Source: an uncultured Clostridia bacterium (GTDB lineage: Bacteria > Bacillota > Clostridia > TANB77 > CAG-508). From it: a stretch of DNA of 64,000 nt. The stretch is taken from the NCBI GenBank assembly GCA_934140005.1, contig CAKPBB010000001.1:62001-126000 (forward strand), given 5' to 3'. Of the stretch, positions 17,768 through 27,126 are shown piece after piece. The notes beneath the pieces were generated by a model that saw nothing but the letters and a program-made list of their open reading frames with translations, ran no database searches and had not been told where the DNA came from. The first letter of the stretch is position 1; each line of letters opens with the position of its first letter. A program made the position numbers and the translations under genes.

Positions 17768-19534
17768 AGAATCACCTGCTTTTCCATATCTGATGCTTCA
17801 ATCTTTACTAATACATGATCTTCACCAATAAACATTAAGCTTTCACCTCGTTTTAAAGATTTTATTTCTATTTTTTCTTTTTCTGAAATATTTGCGAATT
17901 TGCTAAGAACTAAAATATTTTCTTCTTCTAGAGAAAAAAATGATTTTATACTTGAATTATTTAAAATACTTTTTCCATAAGTACCATTATCTAAACTAAA
18001 TAAATCTGAAATATCTTGAGTAATTGCTACCGCGCTACCACCGATATTTTCTTATTGTTTTAAAAATCTTATATATAAAACTTGCAACATTTTTATTTGA
18101 AGTCACTCCAATTAGTCTCCAAATTTCATCTAAATAAATTGCTTTGCTAGTATTTCTATCTTTTTTTATTTTATCCCAAAATAAATCAATAAAAATAAAC
18201 ATTCCAAATTGCAAATTATCTTCACCTAGTTCATATATATCTGCAACTATCAATTTGTTATTTAATTCTATGTTTGTATATTCATTTAAAAATTTTAAAG
18301 AGCCATACACAAATGGATATAATTTAGTTTGAAGATGCTTTGTCTCAACTGTATCTAAACTTTTATATAAATCTTCCAAAATTGGCATATCTTTACTTTC
18401 TTTAAAAATAAACTTACCATTTTGTAAATCTTTCTTATACAAAGTTTCATCATCAAAAGTAATTCCTTTATTTTTATAAATACTTATCAGCTTTTCTTCT
18501 ATTATAGCCATCTTCTCTTCTTCAACATTTCCAAAAACTAAATTAAAGAATCCTCTTAATTTTCCAATTTTAGTTGCTAAATATCCTTTTCCTTCTTCAA
18601 TACTTTCTTCTCTAATATCTAAAACATTTATATGAGTAGTAGAAGTTGGCCCAATCTTTATGAGTGTACCATTAAAATATTTACAAACCTTATCATATTC
18701 TCTTTCCGGATCAATAACATATTGCTCTAATCCAAAAAGTCTATGTCTTAAAATTAACAATTTTATATAAAACGATTTTCCAGCACCACTAGTACCAAAC
18801 ACACACATATTAGCATTTTTATATTTATCTTTATTAAATCTATCCATCAAAATAATTGAATGATTATAAATATTAGTTCCTATAAAAATACCATCTTGGT
18901 CACAAATTGTTGATGAAATAAATGGAAATGTCCCCAAAAGCCCTTCTGTTAAAACATTTCTTCTTGCAACTTCTTTTGTCACATTCGAGTTTTCCATTAG
19001 TGGCAAACATGCTTGAAAAACTTGCATTTGCCTAAAATTTGCTCTTCTAGTTGTCATTCCTGAAGCTTGCAAAATACCTTCTAGTTTATTTATTGATTGA
19101 TGTAGTTTCGAAATATCATCTTCTATTATTTCTACATATGTATATAAAAAATATAAATCCTGACTGTTTACTTGTATTTCTTTTCTAATATATTTAGCAT
19201 CATTATATGAAAAAGCTGCTAAATCAATATCCTCTCTATTTTGATTACCAAGTTTTAAATCAACACCTACATTACCAATAAAATATGTTAAGTTTTTAAT
19301 TGTTTTATAAACATCTTGTTTTTCATAAAATATTGATATTCTCATATTTAAGTTACTGTTTATAAGATTTTTAAAAATAAGTTCACTATATTCTCTATAA
19401 TAGTCAATAACCAAAATTCCTGCATAGTATTTATCGTCCATTTCTAAATACCTTGGGTTACTAATATTTATGTATGCTGGTGCCAAATTATCTTTAAATG
19501 TATTTGCTCCACTTAAAAATTTTTCTTTCTGCAT
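17764..19534 (-). CDS. VirB4/TraC-type conjugation ATPase with +1 frameshift at CGG
   Basis: This is the energising ATPase of a type IV secretion channel. The corrected protein is 589 residues. Walker A is GTSGAGKS near residue 249, and Walker B is AIYLDEIWRLIG near 477. The zero frame stops at 18035 right after KTIRKYRW. Dropping one C restores KTIRKYGGSAVAITQD, the conserved RKYGG...TQ motif, and the frame then runs to a TGA that overlaps the next start. The ribosome site GGAGG lies in the end of the previous gene. In related elements this gene follows PrgI, which here lies 16 kb away on the other strand. Either the gene is a one-base pseudogene or the shift is programmed. Confidence 0.85.
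18034..18054 (-). other. CGG +1 frameshift site 2 (VirB4)
   Basis: The coding strand reads AAA TAT CGG TGG TAG, so the zero frame ends two codons after the CGG. Skipping the C (plus-strand G at 18043) gives AAA TAT GGT GGT AGC, the conserved Gly-Gly. Ninety further codons are open and clearly VirB4-like. Confidence 0.85.
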
Positions 19535-20098
19535 TTACCCTCCTTTTAGAATTATATTAGATAAAAATTCTTCCACCTCCTTTTTAGAATTTAATTCTTG
19601 AACAATATTTCCACATCTCGATAAACTTTCTTTAATTTTAAAATATTGTTCTGATAATTGATTGTTTGCTAAACTTTCTTTTTGTGTTAAAAATTCTTTT
19701 TGCACATTATTAAATTCATATTTTAGAATAATAAAAAATTCTTTTGAAGAAGATTTATTTTCAATACTCAAGCTGTGGATAAACTGTGTATAACTTTTTG
19801 TCATTTCAATTACGGGTTCTTGTTTTTCATATTTATTTTTTTCTTTTATTTTGGAAATATGTTTTGAAAGATTTTCATTTTTGCTTTGAATAAAAATTTG
19901 AAAATTAAAATCACAACTTTTTAAGAATAAACGATATGAATTTAAAATTGCTTCTTTTTCCAAATTTGATTTAAGATCATAATTTATCGGAAAAACTTTT
20001 ATGACTTTAAGACAAGACTTTGTAGTCTGAATCAAGCCATTTTCTAGCACTTTTTGAAATAGCAACCAATCTTGTGATGATTTTTCTTGCTTTTTCAT
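19535..20098 (-). CDS. Uncharacterised protein at the head of the VirB4 operon
   Basis: The protein has 187 residues and no membrane helix. The segment SYRLFLKSCDFNFQIFIQSKNENLSKHI resembles the N-terminal domain of TraC/VirB4-like proteins and of the conjugation proteins that precede VirB4, in which a short beta region is followed by long helices. Its stop is directly followed by the VirB4 start, with the ribosome site inside its last codons. It may be a split-off N-terminal VirB4 domain. It would follow PrgI if the segment 3.8-20.1 kb were inverted. Confidence 0.6.
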   Translation of the reverse strand: MKKQEKSSQDWLLFQKVLENGLIQTTKSCLKVIKVFPINYDLKSNLEKEAILNSYRLFLKSCDFNFQIFIQSKNENLSKHISKIKEKNKYEKQEPVIEMTKSYTQFIHSLSIENKSSSKEFFIILKYEFNNVQKEFLTQKESLANNQLSEQYFKIKESLSRCGNIVQELNSKKEVEEFLSNIILKGG

Positions 20099-20272
20099 TT
20101 TACTCCTTTCTTGTGAAAGTGCTTATATAATACAACAGTTTTTTTTAGCTGTCAAGAATTTTTTATAATAAATTCTAATTTTATTTTTTCTATAAGTTAA
20201 ATTCAGCAATTTGTCCTATTGTCAATAATTGCTTTTAAAATCTAATTTTTTATTTACGGATTTTTCAAAAAG

Positions 20273-20293
20273 TTATCCACATAGTTATCCACA
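20273..20293. promoter_or_regulatory. Pair of DnaA boxes upstream of the VirB4 operon
   Basis: Two perfect TTATCCACA boxes start at 20273 and 20285, 12 bases apart, in the 700-base gap between the VirB4 operon and gyrB. They lie 5-7 kb from the main origin clusters and could titrate DnaA or regulate the RNA that starts about 80 bases further on. Confidence 0.7.
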
Positions 20294-20339
20294 GCCTAAA
20301 ATTTTTCCACTTTTTTCCACTCAAAATTTTTTAATTTTT

Positions 20340-20369
20340 TTGCATAAAAAAAATATAAAAACATATAAT
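20340..20369 (+). promoter_or_regulatory. Promoter of the putative ncRNA
   Basis: A -35-like TTGCAT at 20340 and a perfect -10 TATAAT at 20364 are separated by 18 bases. No gene follows on this strand before gyrB's convergent terminator, so the transcript should be non-coding. Confidence 0.6.
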
Positions 20370-20375
20370 AGTACC

Positions 20376-20785
20376 ATAAAGTTTATATCAACCTAACTTA
20401 GAGTTTTAAAGGAAATATATTTTCTTTATTATTCGAGCTCAGATGTGATTAAGTGGTAAGTAAACCTTATTATTTAATTATGTTGAATGCAAAGAGTTAA
20501 TTTGTTGTATGAAAGCTATTTTATTAAAGTGGTTGTAAGATAGCAAATTAATTTGAAGTCATGATAACATTTGTATTTTTGTAGTGGTCAATTTTAGACC
20601 CTTGTGGTTGAATTTGGTTATTAAGAGTGCATTTGTTGTCTAGCAACTGATGAATATGTTGGGTACAAAGCTTATTTATATAGCGATATATATTAGGTTT
20701 GACTATTCGGTATATTTGTTTTAGCTGAAAGTTAATATAAGCTTTATATATGATAAAGGCACAAGTTGTATTACTTGTGCCTTAT
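20376..20785 (+). ncRNA. Putative 0.4 kb structured non-coding RNA
   Basis: This stretch is G- and T-rich and C-poor, unlike the surrounding A/T runs, and contains no reading frame. It starts after a good promoter and ends in a strong hairpin (AAGGCACAAG and CTTGTGCCTT, 20756-20783). Long-range pairs are visible: AATTTG...GCTATTTT with AAGATAGC...AAATT near 20493-20555, and AAAGCTTAT with ATAAGCTTT near 20667-20745. I found none of the landmarks of tmRNA, RNase P RNA or SRP RNA. The identity is unknown, and strand and ends are inferred. Confidence 0.5.
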
Positions 20786-20806
20786 CATTTATTAAAATTT
20801 ATTTAA

Positions 20807-22735
20807 CTAAATATCTAGGTTTCTTACATATTTTGCATTTTGCTCAATAAAATCTCTTCTTGGACTTACATCATCACCCATTAGTAATGTAAATATTCCA
20901 TCTGCCTTAATAGCATCTTCCATTGTTACTTTTACAAGGATTCTTGTTTCTGGGTTCATAGTTGTTTCCCATAATTGTTCTGGATTCATTTCTCCTAAAC
21001 CTTTATATCTCTGTAATCCAAGTTGGTCTCTTGTAATTCCTTTTTCTTCTAATATTTTATATTGTTTTTCAAGATCTTCATCTGTATAGCAATATACATC
21101 TTCCATACCTTTTTTAGATAATTTATATAAAGGTGGTTGAGCAAGATAAACATTTCCATTTTCAATTAAAGGTCTCATATATCTAAAGAAAAATGTTAAT
21201 AATAAAGTTCTAATATGTGCACCGTCAACATCAGCATCTGCCATTATGATAACTTTTCCATATCTTATTTTTGTAACATCAAAGTCAGCACCGATTCCTG
21301 CACCAACAGCTAAAATAACTGGATTTAATTTATCATTACCATAAATTTTATCAGCTCTAGCCTTTTCAACATTTAACATTTTTCCCCAAAGTGGTAAAAT
21401 TGCTTGGAATTTTCTATCTCTTCCTTGTTTTGCACTACCACCAGCTGAATCTCCTTCGACTATATATACTTCACACTCTTCTGGATTTTTACTACTACAA
21501 TCAGCTAGTTTTCCAGGTAAAGTAGTTGTTTCTAATGCTGTTTTTCTTCTAACTAATTCTCTTGCTTTTCTTGCAGCTTCTCTCGCTCTTGCTGCACTAA
21601 TACTTTTTTCTAGTATATTTTTAGCAACTTGAGGGTTTTCTTCTAAGAATGTAGATAAACTTTCGTTTACCATTGATTGAACAATTCCTGTTACTTCACT
21701 ATTTCCTAATTTTGTTTTTGTTTGTCCTTCAAATTGAGGTTCTTTAACTTTTACTGAAACAACAGCTGTAATTCCTTCACGGATATCATCACCAGTCAAA
21801 TTGCCATCTTTTTCCTTTAATAGATTTTTTGATTTTGCATAATCATTAAATACTTTTGTTAAAGCTCTTTTAAAACCTTCTAAGTGTGTTCCACCTTCTA
21901 CTGTGTTTATATTGTTTACAAAAGTATATATATTTTCTGAATAACTTGTTGTGTATTGAATTGCTATTTCAACTGGAAATTCTCCTGCTTTTTCAATATA
22001 AATTGGCTTTGGATGTAGAGTTTCTTTGTTTTTATTTAAATATTCAACAAATGAAATCAATCCACCTTCAAAACAAAAGTCTGCTTTTTTAGCTGGCTCT
22101 ACTCTTAAATCTTCTACTTTTATTCTTAATCCTTTTGTTAAAAAGGCCATTTCTCTAAATCTATTCTCTAATACTTCAAAATCATAATCTAATGTTTCAA
22201 AAATAGAATCATCTGCTAAGAATCTAACCTTTGTTCCTGTTTTCTTTGAATCTCCTATTCTTGTTAGTTTTTCAGTTGTTTTTCCTTTCTCAAATTTCAT
22301 TTGGAAAAGTCCACCATCTCTTTGAATTGTTACTTCTGTCCATTTTGATAAAGCATTAACAACAGAAGCACCAACACCATGAAGTCCACCAGATACTTTG
22401 TATCCACTATCTCCACCAAATTTTCCTCCAGCATGTAAAACTGTATATACTGTTTCTGCTGCTGAAATTTTTGTTTTTGGGTGAATATCTACTGGAATTC
22501 CTCTTCCATCATCCTCTACTGAAATTACATTTCCTGGTTCTATTTGAATATGTATATGGTTACAATAGCCTGCTAAAGCTTCATCAACACAGTTATCCAC
22601 AATTTCATATACCATGTGATGTAATCCTCTTATAGAAGTACTTCCTATATACATACCTGGTCTTTTTCTAACAGCCTCTAAGCCTTCTAAAACCTGTATT
22701 TGTTCCGCTTTATACTCGTGTTCAAACTTTTCCAT
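20807..22735 (-). CDS. gyrB: DNA gyrase subunit B
   Basis: The protein has 642 residues, the normal length. The ATPase domain has EIVDNCVDEALAG and GLHGVGASVVNALS (ATP lid). The Toprim domain has YIVEGDSAGGSAKQGRDR and IIMADADVDGAHIRTLLL. The C-terminal QRYKGLGEMNPEQLWETTM is the classical GyrB signature. It is preceded by remB and recF in the usual order, and it shares its terminator hairpin with the ncRNA on the other strand. Confidence 0.98.
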   Translation of the reverse strand: MEKFEHEYKAEQIQVLEGLEAVRKRPGMYIGSTSIRGLHHMVYEIVDNCVDEALAGYCNHIHIQIEPGNVISVEDDGRGIPVDIHPKTKISAAETVYTVLHAGGKFGGDSGYKVSGGLHGVGASVVNALSKWTEVTIQRDGGLFQMKFEKGKTTEKLTRIGDSKKTGTKVRFLADDSIFETLDYDFEVLENRFREMAFLTKGLRIKVEDLRVEPAKKADFCFEGGLISFVEYLNKNKETLHPKPIYIEKAGEFPVEIAIQYTTSYSENIYTFVNNINTVEGGTHLEGFKRALTKVFNDYAKSKNLLKEKDGNLTGDDIREGITAVVSVKVKEPQFEGQTKTKLGNSEVTGIVQSMVNESLSTFLEENPQVAKNILEKSISAARAREAARKARELVRRKTALETTTLPGKLADCSSKNPEECEVYIVEGDSAGGSAKQGRDRKFQAILPLWGKMLNVEKARADKIYGNDKLNPVILAVGAGIGADFDVTKIRYGKVIIMADADVDGAHIRTLLLTFFFRYMRPLIENGNVYLAQPPLYKLSKKGMEDVYCYTDEDLEKQYKILEEKGITRDQLGLQRYKGLGEMNPEQLWETTMNPETRILVKVTMEDAIKADGIFTLLMGDDVSPRRDFIEQNAKYVRNLDI

Positions 22736-22748
22736 TTCTTCCTCCTAT

Positions 22749-22994
22749 TTACATTTTTCGTTTTCCTATTGTACTAGCTCCTATATTAGTTAAATATCCT
22801 TTTTTAACACCGTTTTTTTCTGTTAAAATAAATGTTTTTTCTTGAGATTTTGAAACATTTTTTATTGAATTTTCACTTTCTAATTGCTCATACATTCTTT
22901 TATATTCTTTTGTATTTTGTATATATTCTAAATTAAAAATTCCAATTATGTCATTGTTATTTATAACATATTCTTTTCCAATATGCAAATACAT
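22749..22994 (-). CDS. remB: RemB/YaaB-family extracellular matrix regulator
   Basis: The protein has 81 residues. The start MYLHIGKEYVINNNDIIGIF and the later KTFILTEKNGVKKGYL match the DUF370/RemB family, which sits between recF and gyrB in many Firmicutes. In Bacillus, related RemA proteins activate matrix and osmoprotection genes by binding DNA as oligomeric rings. The operon position here is the canonical one, 13 bases before gyrB. Confidence 0.85.
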   Translation of the reverse strand: MYLHIGKEYVINNNDIIGIFNLEYIQNTKEYKRMYEQLESENSIKNVSKSQEKTFILTEKNGVKKGYLTNIGASTIGKRKM

Positions 22995-23003
22995 TTTTCT
23001 ACC

Positions 23004-24083
23004 TTACCCTTTTTCAATTTTTCCATTTTCCACATACAAGCTCGTCACATCTCCATTTATCTCTATCTTATCTGTACATGTTAAAATTACTTGGCATCCT
23101 TGAATATTCTCTAAAAAGCTTTTCCTTCTTTTTTCATCTAGTTCAGACATAAAATCATCTAAAAGAAGAATTGGAGACTCCCCTATTTCCTCTTTTACAA
23201 TTTCTAGCTCACAAAGCTTCAGAGAAAGAATTGCCGTTCTTTGTTGTCCTTGTGAACCAAATACTGCTACTGGTTTATGATTTACATATATGATTATATC
23301 ATCTCTATGAATACCAACTGCAGTATACCCTTTCATTATATCTATACTTCTAGATTTCATTAATGCTTTTTTAAAACTTTCTGCATCACACCCGGTTGAA
23401 ATATATTTGATTTTTATAATCTCCTCAGATAATTTCCCACTTTTTGTTATTGAATTGTGGATAACTCCAATTTTATCTGAAATCCTTTGTGTATATTCTT
23501 TTCGATAATTATATATTTGTGCCGATAAATTCGCTATTTGTTCATCCCATATATCTAATAAATCCGCTGGTCTATTCTCTGATTTTATTTGCTTTAAATA
23601 ATTATTTCTTTGTTCTAATGCTTTGTTGTAGTTATTTAATATGTGCAAATAATTTGGTCTTAAAGAACTTATCATCATATCAAGAAATTTTCTTCTTTTC
23701 TGAGGACCGTCTTTTATAATATCTATATTATCTGGTGTAAAAATAACAACATTTATTTTGCCAATTATATCACTTATTTTATTTTGTTTTACACCATTTA
23801 CAAGAAAAATTTTTTTATTTTCTATTCTTGTTTCAATTTTTCCTTCTCTATCACTTTTCTTGTAATCCACTTGTACTCTAGTAAATTGCTCATTAAAACT
23901 AATAAGGTCATTATCTTTGTTTGTCCTAAAGGATTTGCCCATACTACATAAGAAAATTGCTTCAATAATATTTGTTTTTCCCTGTGCATTATCCCCATAA
24001 ATAATATTGATATCTTTATTAAAAGAAATTTCTTGCTCTTTATAATTTCTAAAATTCTGTAAAGATATTTTTTCTATATTCAT
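23004..24083 (-). CDS. recF: DNA replication and repair protein RecF
   Basis: The protein has 359 residues. An SMC-like ATPase head with Walker A GDNAQGKTN near residue 34, the signature region FGSQGQQRTAILSLKLCE and Walker B ILLLDDFMSELD mark RecF, which loads RecA at single-strand gaps. The N-terminal MNIEKISLQNFRNYKEQEI is typical. It belongs to the dnaA-dnaN-recF-remB-gyrB series. The usual S4-domain gene between dnaN and recF is missing and replaced by a small membrane protein. Confidence 0.97.
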   Translation of the reverse strand: MNIEKISLQNFRNYKEQEISFNKDINIIYGDNAQGKTNIIEAIFLCSMGKSFRTNKDNDLISFNEQFTRVQVDYKKSDREGKIETRIENKKIFLVNGVKQNKISDIIGKINVVIFTPDNIDIIKDGPQKRRKFLDMMISSLRPNYLHILNNYNKALEQRNNYLKQIKSENRPADLLDIWDEQIANLSAQIYNYRKEYTQRISDKIGVIHNSITKSGKLSEEIIKIKYISTGCDAESFKKALMKSRSIDIMKGYTAVGIHRDDIIIYVNHKPVAVFGSQGQQRTAILSLKLCELEIVKEEIGESPILLLDDFMSELDEKRRKSFLENIQGCQVILTCTDKIEINGDVTSLYVENGKIEKG

Positions 24084-24092
24084 TCTTTCTTC

Positions 24093-24290
24093 CTATGCTA
24101 ATTTTCCCCATAATGTACTCAATGCCATTTTTGCAAGAGCTAAAACAAATATAACAAGCACAACACATAAAATTATCATTCCTACATTTATTTTTGTCCC
24201 TGTTCTCTCATAAATGTATTGTGTTAATTCCTCATTTTTTTTAGATACCTTATTTAAAAAGTCTGTTACTTTATTAAAAATTTCATTCAT
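24093..24290 (-). CDS. Small single-pass membrane protein between dnaN and recF
   Basis: The protein has 65 residues from the ATG at 24290, chosen because AAGGAG lies 8 bases upstream; an earlier in-frame ATG at 24314 has none. The N-terminal half is charged and helical (NKVTDFLNKVSKKNEEL), and a membrane helix covers about 38-58. In most Firmicutes this place is taken by a 70-residue S4-domain RNA-binding protein, to which this sequence shows no likeness. The function is unknown. Confidence 0.65.
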   Translation of the reverse strand: MNEIFNKVTDFLNKVSKKNEELTQYIYERTGTKINVGMIILCVVLVIFVLALAKMALSTLWGKLA

Positions 24291-24338
24291 TTGTATTCTC
24301 CTTCCGTTAATCACACATTGTTAATAACCTGTGGATAA

Positions 24339-25454
24339 CTAATCTTTCATTTTTATTGGTAATATCATATAAATATAATCGCCGTTTTCAACTGGTCTAA
24401 TTATACATGGTGATCTGTTTGTTCCAAATTCTATATAAACATCTTCATCATCTATTGCTTTTAATGCGTCTAAGAAGAATCTTGGATTGAATCCAATTTC
24501 TAGTTCTTTTCCTTCAGTATCAACATAGATTTCTTCCTTTGCATCACCAGTTTGGTTTGCACAAGAAATAGTTACTTTTCCAATTTCAACATTTATTTTT
24601 ACTGGATATTTCTTTTCTTTTTCAATAGATGAATCAGAAATTAAAATAATTCTTTCAAAACATTCTTGTATACTATTTTTGTTTACTTTAATTCTTGTTT
24701 CCCATGAAGAAGGAATTGTATTTGAATATTTTAAGAATTCACCATCTAATAATCTTGTAACAATTTTACAATTTTCCATTTCAAATAATGCTTGATTTTT
24801 TGAAATTCCTATTGTAATTGGTTCAAAAGAATCGGAAATAATTTTGTTTACTTCGTTTAATGTTTTTCCTGGAATTACACTACTAAAATCATTTCCTCTT
24901 TCATTTATACTACTACTTTTAATAGCTAATCTATATCCATCAACAGCAACAACATTTAATTTTCCTTGTTGAACTTCAAATAAACATCCTGTAAATATTG
25001 GTCTGTTTTCTTCTGTACTTACAGCAAATATAGTTTTTCTTATCATATTTTTAAGTACTGTTTGTTCGATTTCAATAGAATTATCAATATTTATTTTTGG
25101 TAATTCTGGAAATTCATCTGGATTCATTGTTGCTAATTTATATAAAGAACCTTCACATTCTATTTCTAATAGATTATTCTCATTTATATTTATTTTAATA
25201 TTTTTATTAGGTAATTTTCTAATAATTTCACTAAACATTATTGCATTTACAACTGTATTACCTTGTTCTTCTACATTTGCTTCTAAGATATATTCTATAC
25301 CAATTTCTAAGTCATAAGTTGTTAATTTTAATTCGTTATCATTTGTTTGAATAAGAATACCTTCTAGTACAGGCATTGTTGTTTTAGAAGCAACACCGTT
25401 TATAACTGAATTTATTCCTTTAAGAATTTTTTCTTTTTCACAAATAAATCTCAT
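24339..25454 (-). CDS. dnaN: DNA polymerase III sliding clamp (beta subunit)
   Basis: The protein has 371 residues and three repeated clamp domains. Typical segments are TTMPVLEGILI, the FPELP stretch, RPIFTGCLFEV, and the C-terminal YIYMILPIKMKD with the M-P-I/M-R-like end. It lies 322 bases after dnaA, across the main origin region, on the same strand, as in most Firmicutes. Confidence 0.98.
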   Translation of the reverse strand: MRFICEKEKILKGINSVINGVASKTTMPVLEGILIQTNDNELKLTTYDLEIGIEYILEANVEEQGNTVVNAIMFSEIIRKLPNKNIKININENNLLEIECEGSLYKLATMNPDEFPELPKINIDNSIEIEQTVLKNMIRKTIFAVSTEENRPIFTGCLFEVQQGKLNVVAVDGYRLAIKSSSINERGNDFSSVIPGKTLNEVNKIISDSFEPITIGISKNQALFEMENCKIVTRLLDGEFLKYSNTIPSSWETRIKVNKNSIQECFERIILISDSSIEKEKKYPVKINVEIGKVTISCANQTGDAKEEIYVDTEGKELEIGFNPRFFLDALKAIDDEDVYIEFGTNRSPCIIRPVENGDYIYMILPIKMKD

Positions 25455-25776
25455 TTCTTTTTTCTCCTTTAATAATTAAATATATATAGTAGTATTAGTA
25501 TTAGGGGCTGTGGATTCCGTGGAAAACTCTTGTAATATGCTATTTCCCTAACAAAATGCCTGTTGATAACTCTGTGGATTATTCGGAAAGTTATCCACAG
25601 ATTCCACAGCCTCGTGTGAATAACTAGTTATTCACATTTTATTAACATAGTTATCAACATAGACCTGTTGATAACTCTTCGCACAATTCCGTAAGAACAG
25701 ATTGAAGTGTGTTAGTAAAATTTTTGTTTTGTAAAACATATATTTCAAAAAATATAAATTTTAGTTGATATATATA
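25455..25776. other. oriC: oriC, dnaA-dnaN side: DnaA boxes, DnaA-trios and unwinding element
   Basis: DnaA boxes or one-mismatch variants lie at 25509 (TGTGGATTC), 25561 (TGTTGATAA), 25573 (TGTGGATTA), 25591 (TTATCCACA), 25615 (TGTGAATAA), 25628 (TTATTCACA), 25651 (TTATCAACA) and 25666 (TGTTGATAA). At 25487-25504 six triplets TAG TAG TAT TAG TAT TAG run up to GGGC and a DnaA box. This is the layout of the bacterial basal unwinding element, in which DnaA-trios lead the filament onto one strand. The A/T stretch at 25470-25486 next to it is the expected opening point. Boxes 25615 and 25628 form a perfect 22-base palindrome. Confidence 0.9.
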
Positions 25777-27126
25777 TTATTTGCTTTCGCGTATAATGTT
25801 TTGCACACTATCCACAATTAATTTTGTGTTTGGATTTTCTTTAATTTCTTTTTCTATTTTTGTGCATGCATGCATAACTGTTGTATGATCTCTATTGCCA
25901 AATGCAGCTCCTATCTTAGGTAGAGACATTTGACCAATATTTCTACACAAATACATTGCTATTTGACGTGGATAAGCAATATCATTTGATTTTTTTGTAG
26001 AAATTAAATCATTTTTATTTATGTTAAAATATTTAGCAACAATCTCTTGTATGTATTCGGCAGAAATAATTTTTTCTTTTTGTAATACTATATCGTTTAT
26101 AGCTTTTTCTGCCATTTCTATAGTAATAGGGCTATGTGTTAAAGAAGCATAAGCAACTATTTTGTTTAGAGCACCCTCTAATTCTCTAATATTTGTATCT
26201 ATTTTGGTTGCAATAACAGATAAAATATAATCTTCTATAATTATTTTATCCATTTGAACTTTCTTTCTAAGAATTGCAAGACGTGTTTCATAATCTGGCA
26301 TAGAAATATCTGCAAGTATTCCCCACTCAAATCTTGATTTTAAACGTTCTTCTAAAAGTGGAATATCTCTTGGTGGTTTATCACTAGAGATTATTATTTG
26401 TTTTCCACTTTGATGTAAAGTGTTAAATGTATGGAAAAACTCCTCTTGTCCCATTTTTTTACCAGCAATAAATTGAATATCATCAATTAACAAAACATCA
26501 ATATTGCGATATTTATTTCTAAATAGTTCGTTTTTAAAATTAGCATCCTTAATAGAATTAACTAATTCATTGATAAATTGTTCAGAAGTAACATATAAAA
26601 TTTTGGCATTAGGATTATTTTTTAGTATTTGATTACCTATTGCGTGCATTAAGTGAGTTTTTCCTAAACCAACTCCACCATATATAAAAAGTGGATTATA
26701 TGCTGTAGCTGGAGCTTCAGCAACTGCGTAAGCGGCAGCTTGTGCAAATTTATTGTTATTTCCAATAACAAATGTATCAAATGTATATTTTGGATTTAAG
26801 AAACTATTACTATATGCTTCTGAAGACATAAAATCTTGATTGCTCTCATCTTGTGTGGATTCTGCATCTTGTTCTTCTGATTTTACAACTATAGTAATTT
26901 CGCATGATTTATTGGTTATAAAATTAAAAGTATTTACAACTAAATCAAATAATCTAGATTCAATGGCATCTTTTTGAATTTCAGAAAGAGCAACTAAAAC
27001 AATTTTATTGTCGTTCGCAGATTGAATTTCTAAACTCTTAATCCAAGTTGTGTAAGAAATGTTTGTCATTTCTTCTTTTAAAAGATCTTTTGCTTTTGTG
27101 AGTAAATCTGTTTTGTCAGAATACAT
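25777..27126 (-). CDS. dnaA: Chromosomal replication initiator DnaA
   Basis: The protein has 449 residues from the ATG at 27126, preceded by GGAAGGA; a longer frame to 27201 adds residues unlike any DnaA. Domain I is at 1-75. The AAA+ domain has Walker A GGVGLGKTHLMHAIGN and Walker B LLIDDIQFIAGK. The C-terminal helix-turn-helix has the DnaA signature ending in GNRDHTTVMHA. It initiates replication at the boxes on both sides of its own gene. Confidence 0.98.
   Translation of the reverse strand: MYSDKTDLLTKAKDLLKEEMTNISYTTWIKSLEIQSANDNKIVLVALSEIQKDAIESRLFDLVVNTFNFITNKSCEITIVVKSEEQDAESTQDESNQDFMSSEAYSNSFLNPKYTFDTFVIGNNNKFAQAAAYAVAEAPATAYNPLFIYGGVGLGKTHLMHAIGNQILKNNPNAKILYVTSEQFINELVNSIKDANFKNELFRNKYRNIDVLLIDDIQFIAGKKMGQEEFFHTFNTLHQSGKQIIISSDKPPRDIPLLEERLKSRFEWGILADISMPDYETRLAILRKKVQMDKIIIEDYILSVIATKIDTNIRELEGALNKIVAYASLTHSPITIEMAEKAINDIVLQKEKIISAEYIQEIVAKYFNINKNDLISTKKSNDIAYPRQIAMYLCRNIGQMSLPKIGAAFGNRDHTTVMHACTKIEKEIKENPNTKLIVDSVQNIIRESK

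Noticed and set aside
20376..20785. tmRNA, RNase P RNA or SRP RNA
   Set aside because: None of the conserved segments of these RNAs (tRNA-like end, RNase P core, SRP tetraloop helix) could be found.
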